The position numbers and the translations under genes are program-made. Source: Halichondria panicea (Eukaryota > Porifera > Demospongiae > Suberitida > Halichondriidae). From it: a DNA stretch of 64,000 nt. This document shows, piece by piece, positions 48,201 to 60,500 of this stretch. Position 1 is the first letter of the stretch. Every line of letters begins with the position of its first letter. The DNA is taken from assembly GCF_963675165.1 (NCBI RefSeq), contig NC_087386.1, forward strand, positions 1,104,931 to 1,168,930, given 5' to 3'. The notes beneath the pieces are model-generated. The model did not search any database. It was not told the origin of the DNA and was given only the letters and a program-made list of their open reading frames with translations.

Positions 48201-51200
48201 AGTAGAAAAAGGGCATTGCACTTGGTAAAGAATGTAAGGCTTAATTGAAAGTGTTATTTACAAGGGCCCATTGAAGCACTTAACCGTAGGTATGGTTGTG
48301 GTATGACAGCTGATTCATATCATGGGCTATAAACACAGATAAAAGACACAGCTCCTCATTATTAATCAATGAATCAGACCATTAATCGATATAAAGCTGA
48401 GATCTATTTACAGGTTTTAAAACATGTACGTACGACACCACGCACATATAATAGTGTACACCGTGACAGGTGACATAATTATTGTACAGTTACAAGAAGG
48501 TCATTGAGTATGCATACATAGTGTTCGACATGTACTGGGTTGCTAGGTGGGGTGGGGGGGGGGGTTCTCGCATTAAAACCCGGCTGTGAAATTCCAAGAA
48601 ATGATATAAAACTTGCATAACAATGACCTTGTAATTGTGTTAGATGACCTCTGTGTGTGCAGGGTGGAATACTAAATACCTGCTTCAGAATGCATCAGAA
48701 GCAACAAAAGTAGCATGTCCCCCAGAACCCCCCCTAGCTGACCGTGTGCACAGGCACGTGGGCTTCCTTCCCAAATAATTATATACCTCACCAAGCCCTT
48801 TTTTTGCAACACCAACCAACTATCTAATTGTTGCTATAGCACAGATACAGAGATACAGACAGACCCTACATATCGCACAATGGAACACACATGCTTGTAT
48901 ACGTACTAATTGAATTGGGAGCACTCACTTTCTCTACACCAGTGTGAACCAGCCTCTCAAACTCATCAGCTTCGATGAGCAGCCCTATGATGTAGCTCAT
49001 CTCATTGTATCTGCTGATACCAGTTAGCATCCTCACCTGTACGTACATGCATGTATTCGCTGAAACAACTGTCAGCAATTACTCAAATTCCAGGTTTCCA
49101 TCACAGCCAGTAAACAAACAAAAGCCATATGCATGTTGCAGTATGCACGCTGGGACAAGCTAGCCTACCATAAGCTGGCCACTGCACCTGTCATGGCTAG
49201 TGATAGTCCCCTTGGAAACAATACACCAATTAGGAAAAGGATAACTTACAGTCTCGGTAAAGCCTTATAATTAAACAAGTGCAGCTGATATTATTATCAG
49301 TGGGCAAACATTGAACTAACTTATCCCATTACATTCACATTAGCTATAATTATGTTACGTACATGACTGTATGATTATCTTTTAGGGGGAGATAACAATA
49401 TAATTGCTTATATTTCAATGGAATAGCTATATTTAGTAGATTTATTAAAATGGCTAATACACGTACGTAGTATACACGTCTTAATTGGCCCTGGGGCTAA
49501 TGATTTAACTGCTACACTTTTAATTATAGCAACTAACCCACTCACAAGTATCAGCATGGCTATAGCTAGCTACCACCTTAGTTACCATGAGGGAGTATTG
49601 TTTGCCTTCCATGAGTAGCCCCACCCACTGCTGAGCCTGGAACAGTACATCCGCTATACCGTCCACATAGCAGCCCAATGAGAACGCATCGTGAGCACGA
49701 ATGAGCAGCTCTACTGGAGAGCCAAATTCTGCACATCGGGTGGAAAAAGTAGGAATCAAAACCATGGATTGGTTCATAACACATAACACATAATTATGCT
49801 GTAATAATGTTATAGCTAGGTAGACTAGTAAGCTTTCCAAGAACAATTAAAGCTCACACAATTTATTACTGTAAGTCTATACAAGGATGCATAGTTGCAT
49901 GCAGAGAATGAAACTTGCTACATGTACATAGAACATGCATGTGACTGTAGGGACAGTTAGGTACAAGGTACAGTGAAAGAGATTTAGAAGGAGCTTGGCA
50001 GTTGGCACATCAGCTGATTTGTGGTTATACAACTGTTACACCTGAAACCACATGTGGTCATTAAGATGCCCACACTCAAGTTGCCTTGGTACTATAGCAA
50101 CTTAGGAAGCTACATTGCTTATTGTGTGATTGTGTTGGTTATGTTAAGAACTGGTAGTTAAAGCCTTACCTTGACTTGGTGTGTCTACAGAGACGAGTAA
50201 CTTTGCCATTGAGAGGAGACTGTTGCCTAGGTGGGTGTGGTCTTGGATGAGGTGTGCTATCATGGCCTGGAAGTCACGACTGGTGGTGTGGGGGTGGTAC
50301 ACAGAGGCCTTGGGGGAGTCTCGGCCATTGCCTGTGTGTGTGTGGGTGGGTGGAGGGTGTGTGTATGTGTGAGTGGGTGGAGGGGGTGGAGGGTGTGTGT
50401 GTAAACAGTGTTGGTGTTAGTGTCTTTATGCTACATGTATCTTTATGCTACATGTACTTAATGAATGCAAAATGGGCATACACAATTTGACCATGCAGCT
50501 GAAACACAATGCATCTGTTCTATAACTTGAAGCACATGATTAACATTGACTGCCACAGAATGTGACCTTACAAGGCAATGTAAATGCTGTTGGTGACATA
50601 GTCATACAGTGTTACACACTATTAGTTTTTTGTTGATAATGAAATGCACCACAACATTTAATACCATGCACATGGCAAGCCATATGGAACTCACTCTTCC
50701 CTGCCAGACCAGTGGCCACCATATTGGCTAAATATTCCGCAACCTGCAGACAACACAGAAAATGACATCATCACTCGTGTTTGACAACATATATACACCA
50801 CTTATTCTAATGGGCCAGCTGGGAAGTTATGACTACAGTAAAAATAGCAGAGGCCATTATTGCCTTTGCTGTTGGTAAGCAATTGATAGGTAGCCATGGG
50901 TACTATTGGATTAGGCCATGAGTACAACATTCCATTCACTGTAATGCAGGCTGGGGTCATTATGTGTCAGCAGCGTAATTCACATAATCCTATTAATCAT
51001 TAATAATTATGTCAAATCACGAAAGTAATAACAATTAAACAAAGTTTGCCAACGAATATCTCCAAGGGCAACATAATCACAGTATATGATATCAGACACT
51101 TAATTGAGTATGAGAAAATAATTATGCTAAAAGCTGCATAACCAACTAACAATGTATGTGTCAGCTAGCATATTGTACATGCATGTATACATACATACAA

Positions 51201-51439
51201 CAAACCAATCAAACACTTCAAGGCACAAAGTCTATACACATCCACTTAGGAGACATACAGTACACACGCCTGTACACAGACTCACCAGCCGGGGTTCCAG
51301 GTTGCACACTTTAATGAACTGTCCAGCGAGGTTGTTCTTCTCAGGAAGGCTCTTTGAGAGGATGATGGTGAGAGTGTCGAATGGATCTCTGTTGACAATG
51401 GAGGCATAAGGTGTACGCAGAGCCTGTGGGTGGGTGGGT

Positions 51440-51513
<74 letters not shown>

Positions 51514-54500
51514 CATGTATGTAGTACAGTCATACAATGTACATACATGAAAGTGGATCTGGTTTCTGGAATAACAATATGGAGACTGCATGAGGTTGTA
51601 CATTTGATCACTCACATCCCATAACTTAGGTGGTCATAGATATCATGTGCAGTACGTTGATATATTCTATTGCGCAACAATATTGCATGACGTGCAAATA
51701 AAATTATTGCTACAGGCGTAGCTTTGTGTGTACAAACATCGAACAAGGTATGATCCTCACTATATAATTATCATTACAAACAATCCACTAGCTGTGGTGT
51801 CTAGTGTCATAACAAAAAGACTAATGCTACGCCCGAGAGAGGAAATTCAATCACGATTGGTTTACTAGCTCAGCGAATAATCCCAAAAACAAAGCTGATT
51901 TTCCAGTTTAAGGGCTTCGAAAACCACTCAAATGCTCAGAAACAGGAACAAATAGCAGACCTTTAGACGCCATTTAGTCTACTAGTAAAGCAAGTAAGTT
52001 AGGAAATAAGGTCATGCATAGCTAAGTTGTTCTTTCTAAGAATGCTAGCTGTGTTTACATCCATTATTATTATTCATTACTGAAAATGTGATTTTGTGGA
52101 ATTTTGTACTTGTATAAAGGCTTTGTGTTCCTTAATTAGCGTAAACATCTATTCTCAGCTGGTAATTACAGCCTTTAAGATGTTACTAAATATAATCATG
52201 GACGATTTACGTAGCTATAAATAGACACGGCCTGTCCTAAAAAGGTTTTCTTAAGTTTAAAGCGTTTCAGTCAGCTATTAATTATTTCAGGTTGCTTCAT
52301 AAAAGGCCTCAGGGACTGCCTCACTAATTGGGCACACTTATGACTACCTATGACTATCAGCACCTGCAGAGGTAATTGGCCTGTAATTACTGCACACGTT
52401 GGATGCAACACTATACACCACCACCCCTTTAACTGCTACATCGAAATAGTCCATACATACATGGTGTTATATAGATCCTATATACGCATATCAGGTACTC
52501 ACCACGGCTAGCTTGAAACAGGTGATGATGACGTAACAGCATTGGTTGCTATAGCGAGCTCTCTCAGACAACACATTCATGATTCTGAGTACTTCGACTG
52601 AGGGTCGACTGGGTCCGGACTCGAGGTGGGCAGAGTCTGAGAGGTGGCGTGCTAGAGGGGAGCGGGCAGAGACTAGAGAGAGGACATCTTGTGTGAGCTG
52701 GTCTGGTGTCAGGTGACCCAAGGCTAACTTGATGAGGCTCTGTGTGTGTGGGCGTGGGAAGGGAGGATTGTAATGTCGACACAAGTACATAAACAACTGG
52801 TGTGTCTCTGTTCCTTAATGGCCAATAAACATAAAGTCTTTTATGTCAATATCGCCTGCTCAAAATTAGGGACAGCATATACACGTATGTAGTCTACAGA
52901 AACTCATACATGCATTTCTGTATGTATAGTGTTATACAATGTACGTTTTGTTTACGCATGAGATGCTACCAAAACTGAAATAAGATAGGAATTCAAGTGC
53001 TGGAATGCTGAACATTTCCATTCCCACAGGAGATTGACAATTAAGGTACACAATACACAATGAAAGCACTTGCATTAAAAAGGTCAGCTACTAGTGGTGT
53101 TAATGTTATGTGGTCTATCCCTTAGCTACTAAAATTCATTTCTCTGTGTACCCAGTCAGGTACACAGTGAACCAGTGATGTCACACCTAGTCACAGTATC
53201 ACTTGCAATTATTGTCATATTTATGAATGGGGGAATTACCTAATGCAAAATAAAATCGACGGAAAAAAGGGAATTTCAAGGCCTTTATGTATAGGATAGA
53301 CTACACCTAAGAGTAGAATATGCGTCTACGTAACCTCCGCGGTTGCGGTTAGCCCGAGGCGCAAAGCCGAGGGAATCTAACCGTAACCAAGGCGGTTACT
53401 AAGACGCATATTCTACGAGTGGGTGTGGTCTATCTAACTTGGACTTCATTGCGCATGCGCGAGGCGTGGTTATAAAAAGCCAGGTGGTTTGGTGCGTAGC
53501 AACAGAAATTGAATTTGTGCGAGCTGGACGAGCTGGAGAGCTGTGAGAGACACCAGTTGACAAGACGGCTTCAAAACAATGAAAAACTACAGTAAAACTT
53601 AGTTTTAAAGCTTGTGAAACGCTTCTTGAAGATACTGGAAAGAACAGACAAGTAAAAAGAACCTAGAACTATGCTAGAACTGACTGCAACACTACAAGAA
53701 GAAGAATGAAGCTCTGTGGTGGAGTGGAGGGGGGTATAGAGCAGACTGGACCGGCATGGAACCTTAAAAAACTCAATAGAAAGTGTCAAGCGACTGCTAA
53801 AGTGTTTTTGATGCTTCCTGGCCCCCCTTGCCCATGCCCAACTGGAAAAAGCAATACAAAGAAACAGTGGACATGGAAAGAATGGATATTGACTGAACAA
53901 ACTATTGCATTCTGTGTTTTTTATAATGTTTTTGTTATCTTCTTGTCACTTTCACTAAAAATTTCATTCCAACTTTTGAGAACTTCCTGCAAATTATTTG
54001 TCACTTCCTGTAGAATATGTGTCCATTTCCTGTAGAATATGTGTCCACTTCCTGTAGAATATGCGCCCATTTCCTGTAGAATAAGTACCTTCTTGTAGAT
54101 TATGCTTCTATGTAATCTACTGTTTTTAGCCAATCAGATCAATTACAGATGATGTAATGTAGTCTAAGAATAAGGAAAGCCATAAGAAGAATGACAATAT
54201 TATGGGTTTCATACAAACCACTTTATGACACCCGATGACATTGAGTGGGAAATGATTAATACAATTATAATAGAAATCCCATTTCATAATTAAACCAGAG
54301 TGGGACATTCAAGTATTGATATCAACTTTGTGCACACAACACAACAGGAGTACCTTTTTACTGTGGGTACTATTCGCCATAATTATCATGTACAGGTGGT
54401 ATTGTGTGGCAACAATAACAGTTTGCTTACATAAACACTATAACACCGTCTGGGTGGCCTAACCACACAAGACGCTCCACTGGGGACTGGACCGCAGTTC

Positions 54501-57500
54501 TATTAGCATGCCAGAACGCACCTGAACAATACAAACAGTTGCCTTGATTGACTCTAATTTGTTCCAATCATGATATTATGAATGGCCATGCACATTAGTT
54601 CACAGCCCTCCCTTGCGGAAGTACTTGGGTATTGTCCAACTACATGTACATGTAGAGAAGTTGAAGAATTATAATTCCCTGCATTGTATATTGTGTCATA
54701 TTAATTCCTGTCCAAAATTCCTTTAGCACAATTCAATTCAATTCAGACATATCGTATACATGTAGCAGATAATTTTCGTTGGTGCAAATTTTCGTACAAA
54801 CGGCCCAATTAAGTATTTTAAATATTCGTACAGCTCAGGATAGTTACGTTGAAAATAATTTTGTTTGTTTTAATTTTTATATGACGTACAATACAAAATG
54901 TGTAAAATACGAAAATAAGCCGCTTATACGGTAAGGTACATATTGGGGAAAAAATTTGAACAGCTAGGTGCTGTGGTTGCTAGGGCCATCAAGAAGTTCT
55001 CTCTGAAAGGTAATCGGCTCATGAGCTGCGAGCCTTTATTGGAGTAAGAGCTTATATATCTCATGCTATAGAATAATTATTGTTAAGCATCAAAGTAATT
55101 CTCAGTAAACCTTGCATGCATGACTGACGTATCATGTGATTAGAGGCAACATTGTACGCTTGCATGCACACAATTCCCACTTAGCTCACAGATGCTGGTG
55201 CTAATAAAGTCACTATTATTGTGTTTTTTCTCACAACAATTACATAGGAACTGTGGTTGTATTAAGGAAAGCCAGAGGCATAGAAGCATGACTTGTGATG
55301 TCACAAAATGGAGCCAGCTGTGTGAAACGATGCATGCAGTTCACATGAATAATGACTTTAGATACCACAATAAATTTTAATTTCTCACACTGACTTTACG
55401 TTGGCCTTTTATGGTAAGCTACAAGTTACAAGCAGGCATTGTATGAACCCACTGTTGTTGCTTTTATCATGGAACCGTGGTGATTCCTCGACATGGAAAC
55501 GTGTATTTTGCCTAAAGACAACCAGAAAAAAAGCAACGTTATTATTAATGAAAATAAAATCAAGCTTCAGAATTTACAACAGACCATTCAGGCATCACAG
55601 TGATTATAATAAATTGCTGACGTATCATGTGATTAGAGGCAACATTGTACGCTTGCATGTACACAACTCCCACTTAGCTCACAGATGCTGGTGCTATAAA
55701 GTCACTATTATTGTGTTTTTTCTCACAACAATTACATAGGAACTGTGGTTGTATTAAGGAAACCAGAGGCATAGAAGCATGACTTGTGATGTCACAAAAG
55801 GTGTAATAGAGCCAGCTGTGTGAAACGATGCATGCACTTTACATGCATGAATAATGACTTTAGATACCATGCACAATTTCTCACACTGACTTTACTTATA
55901 TCACTGGCCTTTTATGGTAACTAGTTACAAGCAGACATTGTGTCAACATATAGAATTATCACTTTAGTTACCCGAGATCAAATACGTATATACATGCACA
56001 TATATATGTACATACAGTGTATATCTCTTACGTACATATCAACTTATATGGAATAGAAATTAAGCAGTTAATTTAGGCACAGCTGAATAAACATAATCAT
56101 GTCTATATATCAACAAACAAAAAGGTTGTGTTATCCATTACTATATATGTATACTTTGTTTGTAAGACAGTACACACTAGTTAAGTATTGTTTGACACTA
56201 CTGAAAGCTCCTAAAACACACATCGAAGGCAAATAAATCTTTAATAAACAACCTGAGTTATAAGTACAGTACACACACTACAACAGACACCATTATTAGA
56301 GAATTGCCGATAAAAATCATGTACAAATTAAGCAGGGAAGCTTTATAACACAACCACAACTGATAACTTTAGGACAGCTACAAACCACAACCATAGACCC
56401 AGAATTTGCCAACCGGGGCTGCTAGTGTACCCCTACTCTAGTGTTCATGCTGAGTGTATCCTGTTGATTGGAGGAGGGGCCCTTCTACTAGCACTGCACT
56501 AGCTCTAGTCTTCATGTGTAGTCTACTGGACTGTTGATTGGAAGAGGAGAGGCCCTTCATTACAATACTATGTTTGCAAGATTAATTTGTGTACCACTAC
56601 TCTAGTGTTCATGCTGAGTGTATCCTATTATTGGCTATTGTCAGCACTAACTTGCTTAACAAGTATCTATTGACGCTGCACATTATTCAAAAATTAGTTG
56701 TTGGGATACTAGAAAGTTAACTTTAGGACAGCCAGAAGTTGCTTTCCACATAGCTCAGAGAACCAGCACCAAACTAGGTACTAGACTCACCAGTACAATG
56801 GTGAGGTCTGCACTGTCATGGTTGAATAGCTGTGCCAGCTCTCTAGCCTGTGTGATGAGCCCAGCGTTCAACTGTAGGGGGGAACATTACATCATCAGCA
56901 CTGAATATAACATTCCAACCAACTACTAAATATGGGACCGAGGTCATGCATGTACATGTGAGTACATACAGTGTATATTGGGTTGCCAAGCAAGTGATAG
57001 ACATTGAGAAGCTGCAAGTAACCCAACCACCACTGACTGCGTATCATAGTGTCACACCATGTACCCATATTAGCTAAGTCATAAAGTAAACAATTCCAAG
57101 AAGTAAGCTATTCCAAGAAACAATTCCAGCAAATGAATACTGAAGAAGTATAGCTATATAGCGCAGTACATGCAGTTAGATCATAATTTAATTAAGGTAT
57201 TGCATGTATACATGTGGGGGGTATGGTGTGGGGGGTCTGTGTATGTGTCTAGGGGGGTCTGTGTATGTGTCTGGGGGGTTGTGGTTGTGTGACAATTAAT
57301 TAATGACTTACTAATCTTCCCAGTAAGAGGTCAAATGCATGTCCTTCCTGTATAAGAAAATATGGTAACAACTGAAAATAGACGTACATGGTACAGTGAT
57401 GATCCTTTACCAGTTACACAAAAACAAAAACACTCACTTTTTCAGACAGACCGCTTTTGTTCGGCCCCTCAACTTTAACTGGGACATTCTCTGATAGGAG

Positions 57501-60500
57501 AAGCTCGTTTAGCCGTCGTCGACCTTTGAACTCTTCCTCGGCCGTCACCGAGAGTGATGAGAGGAGGGAGGTGTGGTCAGTGTACTGGGAGTAGTCTGGT
57601 GCTCCTCCTTGAAGCTCGGGCAGGAAAGGAAGAGAGGAAGAACTGCTACTACTGGTGGACTGTAGGGGAGGGAGAAAATACGAAAGTGAATTAATTAGTA
57701 AATGAACGGACGGTACACTGCCTCCATCTGGTACCGTAGTCATAGCAAAGCCAGCTGACATGATTAATGGAGCTAGTCATTCAACTGCATGTACATATTT
57801 ATATAGCATGGAAGATCAATTAACACCTAAACCTACAGCAATCATAATTATAATAGTGATATGGTGGTACAGTCAGTACATGGTTGCATACATGTGTGTG
57901 GGTGGTAGGCTATCATATCACTATTATAATTATGATTGCTGTATGTTTAGGTGTTGATCTTCCGTGCAACCCTGTACTGACTACCACTCACGAGTGTCTC
58001 CAGTGTCTCCATGGTGGCCTTGATGTGGGAACGCCATATCTCTCTCTCAAACTCTCTAGTCTGCTCGGTGGTGATGGCTACTGGACTGAGCTTCCTCCAC
58101 TTGAGTGCATACGCTAACAGTCTCGCACACTCCATAGCAGAACAGGGGGTGGTCTGCTCAGTGGGTGTGGCCTCACGGGAACAGGGGGTGGAGTTTGAGA
58201 GCTCCTCTATCCCATTGTGAACAATTCTCTGCTCAGGTGAGAAATACACAAACTGATAAACTCATTCACAGCTCAGGGAAATGGTTTACATGCAGCTACT
58301 ACATGTACGTACACATGTGGCGTATCTATATGTTCCACTAAAGATTCTTATAAATCCCCCAGTGCAATCAAACAGTACGCACCAGTTTAAGAAAATGTCT
58401 CAAAGACAAGTCCTTCTTTGCCAGTAGTTTGACGATGGAGGTTGGGATTACCCACTAGCACATCCACTCCATTGAAAACTTAAACTAACTCCCAGCGTAA
58501 TAATCTTGGTGAGTTAGCTATCATTGCACGTCTGCATGACTAAAGCTATCCTAGTGAGATCTCACCTCAAAGAAGTCAGCTGCTAGTAGAGGGTCAACGT
58601 CCTCGTTCTGGAAGTTGGTGTCACACTGACTCCAGAAGCTGAGTCTAGCGGACAGGTAACGCCAGTAGCTCGACTTAACCAGCTTACGGAGATTGTGCTC
58701 CGCCTGTACGAGAGGAAGGGAGACAGTGGTGTATATGTATAACAGTGCAGTGTGACTGTACTGTACACAGTGGTTGAGGGTATACAGCTGCATAGCACAC
58801 AGAAAACACTATCTCGTACAGGACAGGGAAGTGTAAGCTTCAATCTCATCATCACAATTTTTAAAATTAGATTTGCATTATCGATTGAATACCCAAGAGT
58901 ACTATTCATAATATTGTGTGTGGGGAGGGGTAATAACAGCAACTGGCAAACAGACACACTCAAGGAAGGTCAGTGGCTAGGTCGGGAGGTTAGCACAAAT
59001 TATGTGAACTTTGCATTCCCTGCACAATTAGGATTGTCTCTTGAGACCACAAATGACAACAAATATACTATACAACAGCTCCCCCGTAGAAAGCATTATA
59101 GGGTATTGCTTGTATTTAGGCAATACAGACATACATAGGTGGCAGAATAATTGCATTTCTCCAGAGAGTAGGTTAATAACAGAACAGGTGTTAGAGGGAA
59201 TTAGGATAATAAGTATGAGGGACTTCTTAAACAGAACTAAACTTTGTACTTAGAAATTTCAAGACTGCATGTATACAAACAAACAAAGGGGGTGGTAGCT
59301 GCTGGAGGGGTCTGTCCGTGTACTGGTGCCATTGGCAACAGTATTCAGATCTCAACACACACGCACTATTAGACTAATAGCAGCCTTTTTGTAGCATGCA
59401 TGCAATACTAAATTCGTGTAATATTATGCTATATAGAGGTGGCTCAAATAATTGCAGAGAGTAGGTAGGTAGCAGGTGTTAGAGGGAATTAGGATAGTAA
59501 GTATGAGGGACTTCTTAAACTGAGAACTAAGAGCTAAACTTTGCACTTGAGAATTTAAGACTGAAAACAAACAAACAAAGGGGGTGGTAGGCACACTCAA
59601 GGAAGGTCATTGGCTAGGTCAGGAGGTGAACACAAATTATGTGAACTTTGCATTCCCTGCACAATTAGGATTGTCTCTTGAGACCACATGACACAACAAA
59701 TATACTCCCGTATAAAGCATTACAGCCAATACAGGCAATACAGATATACATAGGTGGCACAATAATTGCATTTCTCCCTAGGTGTTAGAGGGAATTAGGA
59801 TAATAAGTATGAGGGACCTCTTAAATTGAAATAAACTTTGTACTTCTAGAAATTTCAAGACTGCATGTATACAAACAAAAAAAGGGGGTGGTATCTGCTG
59901 GAGGGGTCTGTCCGTGTACTGGTACCATTGGCAACAGTATTCAGACACACACCATTTCATGCCACACAACAACGACTCAGTAAACAGCATTGTAGTCTCA
60001 AGTCTCCTGGTAACTAGTCCCTACCAATCACTAATGGCACTAGGGGCGATCATTGTTAGGGGGGGGGGGGTAATATCAGTACAGGGAAACAACTGGAACT
60101 CAAGGAAAGGTCAGTGACTAGGTCCGAGAGGTTAACACAAACTATGTGAACTCAGCATTCCATACCAATAAGCCATATTACAGACATACACTCAAATAAT
60201 TGCGTTTATCTAGAGACTCAGCAGGTGCTAAAAGAAATTAGAATAATATTATTATTGTGTCTGAGGGATTTCTCATAGTATGAACTGTAAAAGGACAACT
60301 TTGCACTTTACAGAATTAAAATACTGCATGCATGTACACAAACAAGTCAACAGAAGGTGGGGTAGCTCAGGGAATGTTTGAGGGGTATGGCTAGAGCACT
60401 GAAGTGCTAACCATCGGCTGTTGACATGAATAATTAGAAGAGCCACAGTGTTAATTAATACAATAATGAAGAAGCAACAAACCACAATTCTACTTTAGGG

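Larger units (their letters stand above)
45535..48928. other. SPG11 3.4-kb intron
   Basis: Contains two minisatellites (47281-47400; 47775-48019) and AT-rich DNA. No exon is supported. It aligns in patches with 10770-13392. Confidence 0.7.
48929..52739 (-). other. SPG11: SPG11 exons: start of Spatacsin_C and preceding helices
   Basis: Exons 52503-52739 (79 codons, SLIKLALGHLTPDQL), 51286-51423, 50695-50743 (VAEYLANMVATGLAGK), 50170-50331, 49586-49728 and 48929-49036. The donor of 49586-49728 is placed after YSLM so that it joins VRMLTGISRYNEM, as the family requires. Three of these acceptors sit in CA-repeat sequence. Confidence 0.9.
52740..56790. other. SPG11 4-kb intron with insertions and direct repeats
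   Basis: Starts in a short GT tract at the acceptor (52740-52751). Holds the 53295-54165 insertion, a degenerate ATACCG-type inverted repeat (about 54759-54932), a ~180-bp direct repeat (55123-55310 and 55617-55800), and short repeats at 56405-56640. No SPG11 exon is found in it. Confidence 0.7.

Noticed and set aside
51232-51624. Thr-His and Cys-Val repeat proteins on both strands
   Set aside because: Translations of the (GT)n microsatellite.
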